Shown: positions 50,735 to 59,565 of the stretch, piece after piece
Position numbering within the stretch: the first letter of the stretch is position 1
How the letters are laid out: each line of letters begins with the position of its first letter
Source of the DNA: JBBROS01 sp965217935
GTDB lineage: Bacteria > Pseudomonadota > Alphaproteobacteria > Acetobacterales > Acetobacteraceae
DNA: 64,000 nucleotides
Direction: 5' to 3'
Assembly (NCBI GenBank): GCA_965217935.1
Contig: OZ244581.1
Location: 2,914,001-2,978,000, forward strand
The notes under the pieces: generated by a model
The model's input: only the letters and a program-made list of their open reading frames with translations
Told to the model about the DNA's origin: nothing
Database searches by the model: none
Made by a program: the position numbers and the translations under genes

Positions 50735-51943
50735 CTAATTCGGCCGCGGCTGGGCCGCGTCCAGAATTGTGTCGAGCCGGGCGAGCGTTGCGGACCAGGC
50801 ATAGCGGCGCTCCACGGCCTCGCGCGCCGACTGGCCGAGACCCTGGTGCTTGCCGTCAAGCACGGCATTGATCGAGAGCGCCATGTCGGCGGCGCCGTTC
50901 GCGACCAGCAGGTGTTGCCCCGGCGTGGCGCTGACGCCCTCGAACGCCTGCGGCGAGGCGACGACGGGCCGCGCCATCGCCATCGCCTCCAGCACCTTGT
51001 TCTGAATGCCGCGGGCGATCCTGAGCGGAGCGACGCAAACGTCGGCATGGGCCACGTAGGGCCGCACGTCCGGCACGCGGCCGGTGACGCGGATGCCCGG
51101 CTGGCTGCCGAGACGCGAGACGTCAGGCCCGGGGTTGGCGCCGACGACGTGGAACTCCAGGCCGTGCCGGGCGGCGCGCAGTTCGGGCAGGACCTCGGCC
51201 GCGAACCAAGTGACCGCCTCGGCATTGGGCCAGTAATCCATGTTGCCGGTGAAGACGAGGTGCGGGCCCGGGCCGGCGAACGGCGTATCGTGAGCGATGG
51301 CGGGCGAAAAATAGGACAGGTCGACCCCGTTCTCGACCGCGAAGACCCGGCTTTGGCTCTCGGGCGCGAGGGTCGCGAAGCGCGCCGTCTCCTGTGGGGA
51401 CACGAACAGGGTGGCGTCGCATGCCATCGCGGACTTGCGTTCGTAGGCAAGCAGCGTGCGGCCTTCGCGGGACCAGACGCGCCGCATCGGCAGGGAGGCG
51501 CTCTCTGCGTAGGCGGTCCATTTCTCGCTGTCGATGTCTTGCGCATCGAGGATCATGCCCGGGCGGTGCATGCCGTCGAGGTAAGGCATCATCGCCACCG
51601 TCGAGATGTAGACCAGATCCATGCTGGCGCGGGCGATCTTGCCCTGGACCCATCTGAGCAGCTTCGCGTGGCGATAGTAGTCCAGCATCAGGGGCCGGCC
51701 GGGGCGGGCGCGGAGGAGGGAGAGCAGCTTCTGCCGGCGCCGGTCCATCTCGAAGCCGGCGACCTCGACGCACCAGGCGCGGAGTTCCGGCAACAGCGCC
51801 GTCTCCCAAGGCTCGGCCGTGAGGCAGCCGAGATGCACCCGGTATCGGCTGGAAAGGTGCTTGATGACGTTGAGGCTGCGGATTTTCTCGCCCTTGTCGG
51901 GAGGGAAGGGGATGCGGTGGGCGATGAAGAGCACGTCCTGCAT
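50735..51943 (-). CDS. XrtA/PEP-CTERM-associated glycosyltransferase (GT4-like)
   Basis: This 402-residue GT-B glycosyltransferase starts with VLFIAHRIPFPPDKGEKIRS, the hallmark of the XrtA-associated family TIGR03087. VVENGVDLSYF-like FAVENGVDLSYFSPAI and the donor-binding EAMAMARPVVASPQAFEGV follow. It is cytoplasmic and would extend the exopolysaccharide repeat. It lies 9 bp before xrtA and 1 bp after the FemAB gene, all on the minus strand. Confidence 0.9.
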   Translation of the reverse strand: MQDVLFIAHRIPFPPDKGEKIRSLNVIKHLSSRYRVHLGCLTAEPWETALLPELRAWCVEVAGFEMDRRRQKLLSLLRARPGRPLMLDYYRHAKLLRWVQGKIARASMDLVYISTVAMMPYLDGMHRPGMILDAQDIDSEKWTAYAESASLPMRRVWSREGRTLLAYERKSAMACDATLFVSPQETARFATLAPESQSRVFAVENGVDLSYFSPAIAHDTPFAGPGPHLVFTGNMDYWPNAEAVTWFAAEVLPELRAARHGLEFHVVGANPGPDVSRLGSQPGIRVTGRVPDVRPYVAHADVCVAPLRIARGIQNKVLEAMAMARPVVASPQAFEGVSATPGQHLLVANGAADMALSINAVLDGKHQGLGQSAREAVERRYAWSATLARLDTILDAAQPRPN

Positions 51944-51944
51944 G

Positions 51945-52994
51945 TCAGCCGACTCCGCGGACGATATGCGGGCCGGCCAGGTTGGCGATCGGCAGCGGCA
52001 GCCGTTTCCAGGCAGCGATGAACAGCCGGTATTTCGGGTTGAGCGGGTTGTGGTCCGGAATGGCGGCGCCCTCGGCCAGGTGGTAGCGGTGGACCAGGGG
52101 CGTGGGCGCGAACCCCCAGTTCTTCTTGAACGCGAACGAGCCGGTGCCGTGCTTGCTGCGCCCGAAATCGAAGCCGGTGCAGCCGCGGGCGGCGGCCCGG
52201 CGCATCACCTCCCAGTAAAGGAAGTCATGCCCGGCAAGCTGGCGGGCGAGCGCGGTGCCGCCGCCGTAGTAGGGCAAGACTTCGCCGCGGTCGTAGAAGT
52301 TCATCACCGCGGACACCGGCGTGCCGTCGCTTTCGACGACGACGACGTCCATGTCTGCGGCGAACGCATCGGCCAGGATCTCGAAGTATGTCCGGGAGAA
52401 GACGGGCGTGCCCAGGTTTCGCACGCTTTCGGCGTAGACGCGATGCAGCGCGCGGACGTCGCGGCCGGCGGACGAGACCAGGCCGCGCTCGATCGCCTTT
52501 CGCACCATCGCCCGCTGCTTACGGGGAATGGCCTTCATGTTGGCGTCGTCATCGGCAGAGATCGGCTTGCGGAAGGTCACGTAGAGGTCGTCGCGCGACG
52601 GCCATTCGGCGCCGTCCAGCACGCCATCCGGCAGGCTATCGCGAAGGCGCCACTCCATCACCGGGACGCGCAGCTTTTTCATGAGGTTTTGCGCCGCTTC
52701 GGCCAGCGCGCGCGCCGCCTCCGCATCCGCCGCGAGCGGGCCGCCATAGACGCAGAACGGCACCGACATCAGGCTGTTGCCGAACAAGGCCGTCTTGACG
52801 TGAACCAGCGGCAGAACGCCGAGGATGGCGCCGTCGCGTTCGGCGAGGAGGTAGTGCGGCGTATGGCCGAACGCGCGCCGCAGGACCTCGGCCCAGGCGG
52901 CGCGATGGAAGAACGTGCCGTCCGGGTGGCTGGCCACGAAGGCATCCCAGGCTTTGGTTCGCGCCGGATCGAGCGGCTTGCAACGCAGGGTCAT
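51945..52994 (-). CDS. FemAB-family XrtA/PEP-CTERM-associated protein
   Basis: This 349-residue protein of the GNAT-like FemAB fold matches the exosortase-associated TIGR03019 type: SHPDGTFFHRAAWAEVLRRA near the N-terminus, FGNSLMSVPFCVYGGPLAAD and a C-terminal GFDFGRSKHGTGSFAFKKNW. FemAB enzymes transfer aminoacyl groups; in this system the target is unknown. ATG 52994 overlaps the deacetylase stop in ATGA. The longer reading to 53174 overlaps that gene and was rejected. Confidence 0.9.
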   Translation of the reverse strand: MTLRCKPLDPARTKAWDAFVASHPDGTFFHRAAWAEVLRRAFGHTPHYLLAERDGAILGVLPLVHVKTALFGNSLMSVPFCVYGGPLAADAEAARALAEAAQNLMKKLRVPVMEWRLRDSLPDGVLDGAEWPSRDDLYVTFRKPISADDDANMKAIPRKQRAMVRKAIERGLVSSAGRDVRALHRVYAESVRNLGTPVFSRTYFEILADAFAADMDVVVVESDGTPVSAVMNFYDRGEVLPYYGGGTALARQLAGHDFLYWEVMRRAAARGCTGFDFGRSKHGTGSFAFKKNWGFAPTPLVHRYHLAEGAAIPDHNPLNPKYRLFIAAWKRLPLPIANLAGPHIVRGVG

Positions 52995-53878
52995 CGCGGC
53001 GCGTCCGCGAGGCGCCGGGCGTCGGGCGCGAACACGCGGTCCATGCGGTCCCAACGGAAATCCTGCAGGAGGCGGGCGACGCGGGCGTGCATGGCCTTGA
53101 GGTTGACGCCGTGGCGAAAGCGCGCGCGGGACGAGGCGCCGGGGATGCGGGGCTGGCCGGGATCGATCTCCCACGGGTGGAAATAGAAGATGGCGGCACG
53201 GTTTTCGGCGGCGTGGAAGCGCCGCAGCAGGCCGCGGAACAGGGGATAGGGCATCAGCCGGAAGTAGCCGCCCCCGGCGATCGGCAGGTTCCGCCCGCGC
53301 AGCCTGACGGTAGTCATCGGCAGCTCGATAAGCCCGCCCGACCCTGTTCGATAAGGAAAGCGGGGCGCGTCCGGCACGCCGTAGAGATCATGCGTGACGG
53401 GGTAGATGCTGGAGCTGTAGCGATGGCCGGTCTGTTCGAGCACGTCGAACGCCCAAGGGTTGCGCGGGCCGATCGAGAAGGTGGGGGCGCGATAGCCGGT
53501 CACTTCGACGTCCCCCGTTGCTTCCAGCACGCCCTTTGCCCGCACCAGGTCGTCGCGGAACTGGTCCGGCGAGAGGGAATGGACCAGCGCGTGGCCGTAG
53601 CCGTGGCTTGCCAGCTCGTGCCCGGCGGCCACGATGCGCCTGACGACGGCGGGGTAGCGTTCGGCGACCCAGCCCAGGGTGAAGAACGTGGCCTTCACGC
53701 CGGCCTGGTCGAACTGATGCAGGATGCGGTCGGTGTTCGCCTCGACGCGGCACGGGATGCTGTCCCAGTCCGACCGGTCGATCACCGATGCGAAGGCCTG
53801 GACCTGGAAATAGTCCTCGACGTCCACCGTCATCGCGTTCATGGGCGTCATTGCGTTCACGGGGGAGGCGGGCCTCAT
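52991..53878 (-). CDS. XrtA-system polysaccharide deacetylase (DUF3473)
   Basis: This 295-residue NodB-type carbohydrate esterase has a first motif MTVDVEDYFQVQAF (catalytic Asp, metal Asp), HELASHGYGHALVHSLSPDQ (metal His pair), and the DUF3473 C-terminal part with FYFHPWEIDPGQPRIPG, typical of the XrtA-associated TIGR03006 group. It would remove acetyl groups from the exopolysaccharide. No signal peptide is visible. Both ends overlap neighbours by 4 bp (ATGA), indicating tight coupling. Confidence 0.92.
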   Translation of the reverse strand: MRPASPVNAMTPMNAMTVDVEDYFQVQAFASVIDRSDWDSIPCRVEANTDRILHQFDQAGVKATFFTLGWVAERYPAVVRRIVAAGHELASHGYGHALVHSLSPDQFRDDLVRAKGVLEATGDVEVTGYRAPTFSIGPRNPWAFDVLEQTGHRYSSSIYPVTHDLYGVPDAPRFPYRTGSGGLIELPMTTVRLRGRNLPIAGGGYFRLMPYPLFRGLLRRFHAAENRAAIFYFHPWEIDPGQPRIPGASSRARFRHGVNLKAMHARVARLLQDFRWDRMDRVFAPDARRLADAPR

Positions 53879-54864
53879 GGCGCGCCCAGCATCTGCGTCA
53901 GGCGGCCAAACAGCCGGTCGCGTTGCGCCATCTGCCGCTCAAGCGCCTCGATCCTCGACATCATCTCGGCTTGGAGCGCCCCGTTCAGCGGTTGGCCGCG
54001 CATCGTTGCCGAACCATGACCGGCGCCCTGCTGGGCTTCGTCGCCGCCGCTTTCGAGGTCCTGCGCGAGTTCGATGGCCGTGCTGTCGACGGCGTGGCGC
54101 GTAACTTCGTGGGTCTCCTCCAGCATGCCGTAGAGCAGCACCCGCGAGCAAAGCCGGTTGATCCGTCTGGGGATGCCGCCGGCATGGCGGAAGACGGCCG
54201 CGAAGGCCTCGTCCTCCCATGCCGGGTCATCGTTCCAGCCGACGGCGCGCAAGCGATGCTCGATGTAGGCGCGCGACTCCTCCTGGCTGAGCGGCCCCAG
54301 GTGGTAGCTCGTCAGCACCCGTTGGCGGAGCTGGTCGACGTCCGGGCTTGCCAGCATCCGCCGGAACTGCGGCTGCCCGAGCAGCAGCGTCTGCAGCGAC
54401 GCGCGCCCGTTGACCGTGACGTTGGACAGCATCCGCAACTCCTCCAGAGCCGTGAGCGAGAGGTTCTGCACCTCGTCGACGATCAAAAGGCAGCGCCGCC
54501 CAGAATCGGCGTGCTGGCGCAGAACGTCCTCGAAGCGGTGCAGCAGGGCCGACTTGGACAGCGTCTCGTCGGCGAGGCCGAAGCCGGCCATCGCGAGCCG
54601 GAACAGGTCGGCTTCCGAGACCTGGGTCGTGCTGATGCGGGCAACGGTGAAGCTCTGCGGGTCCATCTGCGAGCGGAGCAGCTCGACGAGGGTCGTCTTC
54701 CCGGCGCCCACTTCGCCCGTGATGATGATGAAGCCCTCGCCCTGGGCGAGACCGTAGTTGAGATGCGCGATCGCCTTGCTGTGCTCGCGGCTGCCGAAGA
54801 AGAACCGGCTGTCCGGGTTGAGCTGGAACGGGGTCGAGCTGAAGTTATAGTATTTTTCGTACAC
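53875..54864 (-). CDS. XrtA-associated ExeA-like ATPase
   Basis: This 329-residue AAA ATPase (TIGR03015 type) opens with MYEKYYNFSSTPFQLNPDSR and FFGSREHSKAIAHLNYGLAQ, typical of ExeA-like proteins. Walker A is ITGEVGAGKTTLVELL (about 48-63), Walker B RCLLIVDEVQNLS, and GGIPRRINRLCSRVLLYG is the sensor-2 region. It ends in a Gln/Arg-rich coiled coil (about 297-325). It probably energises polymer or envelope assembly together with the outer-membrane protein encoded 12 bp upstream. It starts with GTG 54864. Confidence 0.92.
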   Translation of the reverse strand: MYEKYYNFSSTPFQLNPDSRFFFGSREHSKAIAHLNYGLAQGEGFIIITGEVGAGKTTLVELLRSQMDPQSFTVARISTTQVSEADLFRLAMAGFGLADETLSKSALLHRFEDVLRQHADSGRRCLLIVDEVQNLSLTALEELRMLSNVTVNGRASLQTLLLGQPQFRRMLASPDVDQLRQRVLTSYHLGPLSQEESRAYIEHRLRAVGWNDDPAWEDEAFAAVFRHAGGIPRRINRLCSRVLLYGMLEETHEVTRHAVDSTAIELAQDLESGGDEAQQGAGHGSATMRGQPLNGALQAEMMSRIEALERQMAQRDRLFGRLTQMLGAP

Positions 54865-54876
54865 GCGGCGATCCGA

Positions 54877-56598
54877 TCAGAAGCTCTTGCGCAAGCCGAC
54901 GAGAACGACGTTCTCGGTATAGGCGCCGGTATTCGCGAGAAACGTGCGGTTGGCGCCGGGGTAGAACGAGGCGTTGCCGCCGCTCTGGTTGACGAACGTG
55001 TAGCGGATGCTGCCGCTCAGGGTCTCGGTGAACCGTTTGTTGAGGGCCGCCGTCAGCGAGAGGGTGCGCTGGTCGTTGTTCCGGTTGGCGAGGAGCTGGG
55101 CGGGCTGGTTGGTGACGGCGTATTGCGCGATGGCGACGCTGGAAAGGTCCGGCCCAAGCTCATGCTGCCAGCTCACGCTGGCCGACACGCTGTCCGAGGT
55201 CGTGCCGGGCGGGATCACGCTGAGGCCGGATAGAGTGGGCGTGTTGCTCAGCGTGGTGCGGTTCTCGTAGACGACGCCGAGAGAATAGCTGTCGCGCGCG
55301 CGGAACAGCAGGCCGTCAAACGACAGGCGCTTGAGCTTGAACACGCCGTTCTGGACGCCGAACGAGCCGCCATACCCGACCGGCGCCCCGGTCGCCGCGT
55401 CGGCGAGCAAGCCGGCAGGACCGACGCTCGTCGTCTCGAGCACGGTCTGCGCCTGCTCGACGTCGGAGGTGATGCCGGTGGTGTATCGGCCGATGAGCCG
55501 GGTGCGTGCCGTTGGCGCGACCTGCCCATCGAACGAGAATGCGTTGAACCCGTCCCGCCGCCCGTAGAGCAAAGTCAAGGCACTATCCGAGTTGGGCGCG
55601 TAACGCACGCCGACGTTCCAGATCGGCTCGTTGACGCGGATGGTCGGAATGCCGCTGTAACGCAGGTCTTGGTATCCGGCGCCGCCGAGCAGGGTGATCC
55701 GCCGGGTCAGCGCGTAGCCGAGCTGGTTCTCCACCTGGTTGCGGTAAGCACCGGAATAGGAGCCGCCTCCGGCATACTGGGTCGCTTCGAGCAGGAGGAA
55801 ATCGTTGATGCGGCCCAGGTTCTCTCCGGTCGTGAACGAGGCGCGCTCGCGCTGCGTCGTCAAGTTGCCGATGACGCCGTATGCCGGCGTGCCGAGCGCG
55901 AGCTGGTTGCCCGGCGCTGCAAGCCGGTCCTGGGCGTCCTGGATCGTCCGGGCGTAGGAGTAGCCGAGCTTGGCCGTGCCCCATCCGCCGAAGCGGCGCT
56001 GCACGTACGGCGTGACAGCGAAAGAATAGCTTTGCGCGCTGTTCTGGCGATTGTAGGTGTCCGTCGAATACTGATCGATCCCGTTGCCGACGAGACTCTG
56101 CCGGGTGATGCTGCCGCGGAGGTCGAGATAGGCCGCGTCCGGCGCCAGCGTCAGGAGGAGCTGGCCGTTGCCGAAGTGGTCGACGCGGTCCTGGCTGCCG
56201 TGGGCCGCGTAGAGGATGACGTTTGGCGTATAGGCAAGGTTGGCCTTGAGCCGCGACGTGTCTCCGCTGACGAAAATTTGCGGCGAGATGTGCGTGAGGA
56301 AATCCGCCTCCCGCGGCCGCTCGATCCGGAGCGCGTTGTCGGTGAACCCGGCGTCGATATCGAGCGCGGGCTGCACCAGCCACGCAGGCCCGTCCGCTCT
56401 CGGCGCGGCCGTCTCGAAATAACGTTCCAACTGCGGCCTGAGGTCCCCGACGCGCGCGCTCGTGCCCACGCCTGGCAGCAGGCCGCCCGTGTATGGCTGT
56501 CTGCCGTCATATCCGCCCGTTTGCGCGTGCGCCCGCTGCCCCGGCGCGCAAAGGCCGGCGGCGCACGCGATGCAGGCGAATGGCAGCAGCTTCGGCAT
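54877..56598 (-). CDS. XrtA/PEP-CTERM-associated outer-membrane beta-barrel protein
   Basis: This 573-residue protein has a signal peptide (MPKLLPFACIACAAGLCAPG, cleavage after AHA). A mature domain rich in alternating aromatic strands follows (for example YVQRRFGGWGTAKLGYSYAR, LGYALTRRITLLGGAGYQDL), and it ends in a terminal Phe (VGLRKSF), the classic outer-membrane insertion signal. This fits the TIGR03016 barrel of exosortase loci, thought to help polysaccharide secretion. ATG 56598 was taken; longer readings enter the kinase gene. It follows the kinase stop by 5 bp. Confidence 0.9.
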   Translation of the reverse strand: MPKLLPFACIACAAGLCAPGQRAHAQTGGYDGRQPYTGGLLPGVGTSARVGDLRPQLERYFETAAPRADGPAWLVQPALDIDAGFTDNALRIERPREADFLTHISPQIFVSGDTSRLKANLAYTPNVILYAAHGSQDRVDHFGNGQLLLTLAPDAAYLDLRGSITRQSLVGNGIDQYSTDTYNRQNSAQSYSFAVTPYVQRRFGGWGTAKLGYSYARTIQDAQDRLAAPGNQLALGTPAYGVIGNLTTQRERASFTTGENLGRINDFLLLEATQYAGGGSYSGAYRNQVENQLGYALTRRITLLGGAGYQDLRYSGIPTIRVNEPIWNVGVRYAPNSDSALTLLYGRRDGFNAFSFDGQVAPTARTRLIGRYTTGITSDVEQAQTVLETTSVGPAGLLADAATGAPVGYGGSFGVQNGVFKLKRLSFDGLLFRARDSYSLGVVYENRTTLSNTPTLSGLSVIPPGTTSDSVSASVSWQHELGPDLSSVAIAQYAVTNQPAQLLANRNNDQRTLSLTAALNKRFTETLSGSIRYTFVNQSGGNASFYPGANRTFLANTGAYTENVVLVGLRKSF

Positions 56599-56603
56599 CG
56601 AGG

Positions 56604-57719
56604 TCAGGCGTAGGCGCCGAAATAGTCGTAGGCGCCAAAGGTGTGGCTGGTCGTCATGCGCACTTTGTTCAGCAGCAAGGTGATGTTCGGGCACACGCGC
56701 ACGAGATCGATCGCCGCCTCGACCTCTGCCTTCTGGGTTCGTTCGGCTTCGACGACCATGACGATCTCGGCGACGTGCGGCGCGATGGCGTGCGGGTCGC
56801 TCGTTGAGAGGCAGGGCGGCGTGTCGAGCACGATGAGGTGACGGGGAAACCGGCGGGAGATGCGTAGAATGGCGGGGATGATCGGACGGATGCTGACCGC
56901 TTCGTCGTTGTGCGGAACAGGGCCGTTGCCGCGATTGCCAACGGGCAGGATTGCGAGGTTCGGGATCGCCGAACGGCGGACGAGATCATCGAGGCGCAGC
57001 GCCGGGTCGGCCACCATGTCCAGGAAGCCGCTTGCGTCCCCTAGGCCGAGTTGGTCCGAGAGCGGCCTGGCCTTGGAATCGACGTCGACCAGCAGCACCT
57101 GGTCAGGGCCATTCTGGGCGATGCTGCCGGCGAGGTTGAGGGCGGTGAAGCTTTTGCCTTCGCCCGGCCGCGCGCTCGTCACCATGAGCACGTTGCGCGC
57201 GCCTTCCAGGCCGGGCGCCTCGTGCAAGGCCCTGAGAATGCGCCCGGCCGCGATCCGATACTCTTCGGAGATCCGGGTCCTGGTCCGTCGCGCCACGACC
57301 ATGCCGGCCTGCTCGAGGATATTGAGCTGGAGGCTGGCAGGCGCACCCGGGCCGCACGGGCTGGCGGCTTGCGTGTCGGCGTTCTTGTCAGAAGCTGGCG
57401 CAAACTCGGCATGAGGCGCAACGCGGGGCGGCGCTGAAGGCTGGATGGAGGCGGCTTGATCGGCCTCGCCAACAGTGCTGGCCGCCCTGTCTGAGTTTGG
57501 CCGGGCCATGCTGGCCGCGTGCTGCGCCGCGGTCTGCGGCGGCGGCCCGGCAGCCGGCGCCGCCACGATCGGCTGAAACGGCAAAGAGGGCGTAACCGGC
57601 GCATTCGCCCCGGCTCGGCCGCCATCCGCGTTCGACGGACGAACGAGGTCCGGGACCGCGGTTTCGTTGGCCTCACGCAGCCTGGCTGCGGCACGTTCGA
57701 TCAGGTGGTCGTTGTGCAT
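56604..57719 (-). CDS. XrtA-associated tyrosine autokinase (BY-kinase)
   Basis: This 371-residue cytoplasmic BY-kinase matches TIGR03018. An N-terminal Pro/Ala-rich linker (about 20-130) is followed by the P-loop domain: VTSARPGEGKSFTALNLAG (Walker A), VLLVDVDSKARPL (Walker A') and HLIVLDTPPCL (Walker B). The C-terminal tail TFGAYDYFGAYA has three Tyr for autophosphorylation. The GNVR-type transmembrane activator is not fused and not seen nearby. ATG 57719 was chosen over 57734 and 57830. It is first in the minus-strand operon, reading away from the 440-bp divergent promoter region. Confidence 0.9.
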   Translation of the reverse strand: MHNDHLIERAAARLREANETAVPDLVRPSNADGGRAGANAPVTPSLPFQPIVAAPAAGPPPQTAAQHAASMARPNSDRAASTVGEADQAASIQPSAPPRVAPHAEFAPASDKNADTQAASPCGPGAPASLQLNILEQAGMVVARRTRTRISEEYRIAAGRILRALHEAPGLEGARNVLMVTSARPGEGKSFTALNLAGSIAQNGPDQVLLVDVDSKARPLSDQLGLGDASGFLDMVADPALRLDDLVRRSAIPNLAILPVGNRGNGPVPHNDEAVSIRPIIPAILRISRRFPRHLIVLDTPPCLSTSDPHAIAPHVAEIVMVVEAERTQKAEVEAAIDLVRVCPNITLLLNKVRMTTSHTFGAYDYFGAYA

Positions 57720-58158
57720 CGTCACGCCGCGCATCCCGCCACAGGCAAGGACGGGAGCTTGCAGCGTCGCGCGGACGCCTCTGCCTGATGCCAGCCGGTT
57801 CGACGTTGTTTCATAGCTGCGCAGTAACACCTTACCAATTGAACGTCACTGTACTGCTGATGCGGCGCTGATTGATGGTATCTCTTTCTAACGAAACACA
57901 ACATTTCAAATAAAAGCTGATGCATTGCCGTCATTTACCTTAATTGCAGCTTTGATACGGATCAGTTATGACCTTTGCCGCGCCAGCAGACGGCGCCTTT
58001 GGTTACAGTGCTCTACAATTATAAATTCAATCATAACAGAATTGGTGTCGCCAGCGTGAACAAAGCGGTAAACCATTTCAATCGCCTTTGCGTTGCGATG
58101 AACAACCGGGCTGCCTGCCGCCCCGGCCTCACTCATTCAGCTCAGGCCTGAGGCCCAC
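57720..58158. promoter_or_regulatory. Divergent promoter region of the XrtA locus
   Basis: This 439-bp AT-rich gap separates the autokinase operon (minus) from the sugar transferase-prsKRT operon (plus). The stretch 57830-58060 is clearly AT-richer than anything else within 30 kb. I looked for a sigma-54 -24/-12 pair (GG-N10-GC) on both strands, expected if PrsR acts here, and found none convincing; nor is a clear -35/-10 pair assured. Short readings in this gap have no ribosome sites. Confidence 0.55.
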
Positions 58159-59499
58159 ATGACAGCGTTTGTCGGCCGCCATGTTGCGCCTGAAATGATT
58201 GCGCTTTCGTTAATCGAGGCGTGTCTTTCTTTTTACGTTTCGTATGCCTTGCTCGTGCCGGGCGGATATGACGGCACGCTGAACAACTCTGCCGCATCCC
58301 ACGCGCTGGTCGTCGCCGCGGCACTCTGCCTCACGTCCTCCGTGCTCGGCATGTACAGGCCGCAGTTGTTTCTGCAGACCCGGACCTTGCTACTGAAAAC
58401 CGCGGTCGGCGGGGTTGCCGCGTTCCCCATCGTCTGGGTCGTCAGCGCGGCAATGGGGATTTCCTCGGAGTGGCTGGTCGGGCCGGACCGGGCGTGGCCG
58501 ACGAAGGATCTGATCGCCTGGATCGCGGCGCTGTTCGCCGTTCGGGTGGGTTTCCTGCTCGCTGTCCGCTCAAAGCTCTTCGTGCGCAAGATCGCGGTCT
58601 ACGGGCCTGTCGGCCAGGCCGCCAAGACGGTCAGCGCCATACGGACCGGACGCGCCGGGTTCTTTGACGTGGTCGGCATCCCACAGCCTTGCGAGGACAC
58701 GGCGACCGAACTGAGGCAGGCCCGCATACGGACCGTGCTCATGCCGGCCGGCGCTTCGGAGACCATGCCCGACGCGGTGAGGGCCGCTTTTCTGTCCGCG
58801 GGCGTGTCGCTTGAGCCGGAAACGGAGTTCTGGGAACGGCGGCTCAGGCGGATCGACATCGACCATCTCGCGCCGGCCTGGTTCACGCTGCCGGATCGTC
58901 GCGCGCTCGGCGGCGTTCAAGCCGCGGTGCAGCGAGGCGGCGATATCCTGCTCAGCCTTGCCCTCTTGGCGTTCACCTTTCCGCTGATGCTTGCCGTGGC
59001 GCTTCTGGTCCGCTTGGACAGCCCAGGCCCGGTGCTCTATCGGCAGGAACGGGTCGGGCTGGACGGCCGGTGTTTCGTGTTGCTGAAATTCCGCAGCATG
59101 AACTGCAACGCCGAGGCCCGAGGACCTGCCTGGGCGCAGCGCCGGGACCCACGGGTCACCCGCGTCGGATCGCTAATGCGCCGGACCCGCATCGATGAGT
59201 TGCCGCAACTGTTGAACGTGTTGCGGGGACAGATGAGCTTCATCGGGCCGAGGCCGGAGCGGCCGCACTTCGTCGAGCAATTGGCGGCGCTTATCCCGCA
59301 CTACCAGGAGCGCGCGCGGGTCAAGCCGGGCCTGACAGGGTGGGCGCAGGTCAATTACCCATACGGCGCGTCGGTCGAGGATGCGCGGGCAAAACTTTCC
59401 TACGACTTGTTTTACGTCAAGAACCGCACCCTGGTCCTCGACCTTTTAATCCTTTTTGCAACAATACGGGTGATCCTGCTCCAAGAAGGCGCGCGGTGA
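58159..59499 (+). CDS. XrtA-system undecaprenyl-phosphate sugar phosphotransferase
   Basis: This 446-residue polyprenyl-phosphate sugar-1-phosphate transferase (TIGR03013 type) starts exopolysaccharide repeat synthesis. Four N-terminal helices (about 10-130) and a weakly conserved linker (136-250) lead to a further helix (about 260-285). The catalytic domain has LVRLDSPGPVLYRQERVGLD, VLLKFRSMNCNAEA, RRTRIDELPQLLNVLRG, MSFIGPRPERPHFV and VKPGLTGWAQVNYPYG. ATG 58159 has GAGG. It is first of the plus operon, 66 bp before prsK. Confidence 0.92.
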   Translation: MTAFVGRHVAPEMIALSLIEACLSFYVSYALLVPGGYDGTLNNSAASHALVVAAALCLTSSVLGMYRPQLFLQTRTLLLKTAVGGVAAFPIVWVVSAAMGISSEWLVGPDRAWPTKDLIAWIAALFAVRVGFLLAVRSKLFVRKIAVYGPVGQAAKTVSAIRTGRAGFFDVVGIPQPCEDTATELRQARIRTVLMPAGASETMPDAVRAAFLSAGVSLEPETEFWERRLRRIDIDHLAPAWFTLPDRRALGGVQAAVQRGGDILLSLALLAFTFPLMLAVALLVRLDSPGPVLYRQERVGLDGRCFVLLKFRSMNCNAEARGPAWAQRRDPRVTRVGSLMRRTRIDELPQLLNVLRGQMSFIGPRPERPHFVEQLAALIPHYQERARVKPGLTGWAQVNYPYGASVEDARAKLSYDLFYVKNRTLVLDLLILFATIRVILLQEGAR

Positions 59500-59565
59500 T
59501 GCCGCAATACGCATCCGGTCCGCGCCGAGTGAACAGTTTCGAGGTCTGAGGCCGATGTCCCGTCT

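Noticed and set aside
57720..58158. Sigma-54 promoter for PrsR control
   Set aside because: No GG-N10-GC pair with acceptable flanks was found by eye on either strand.
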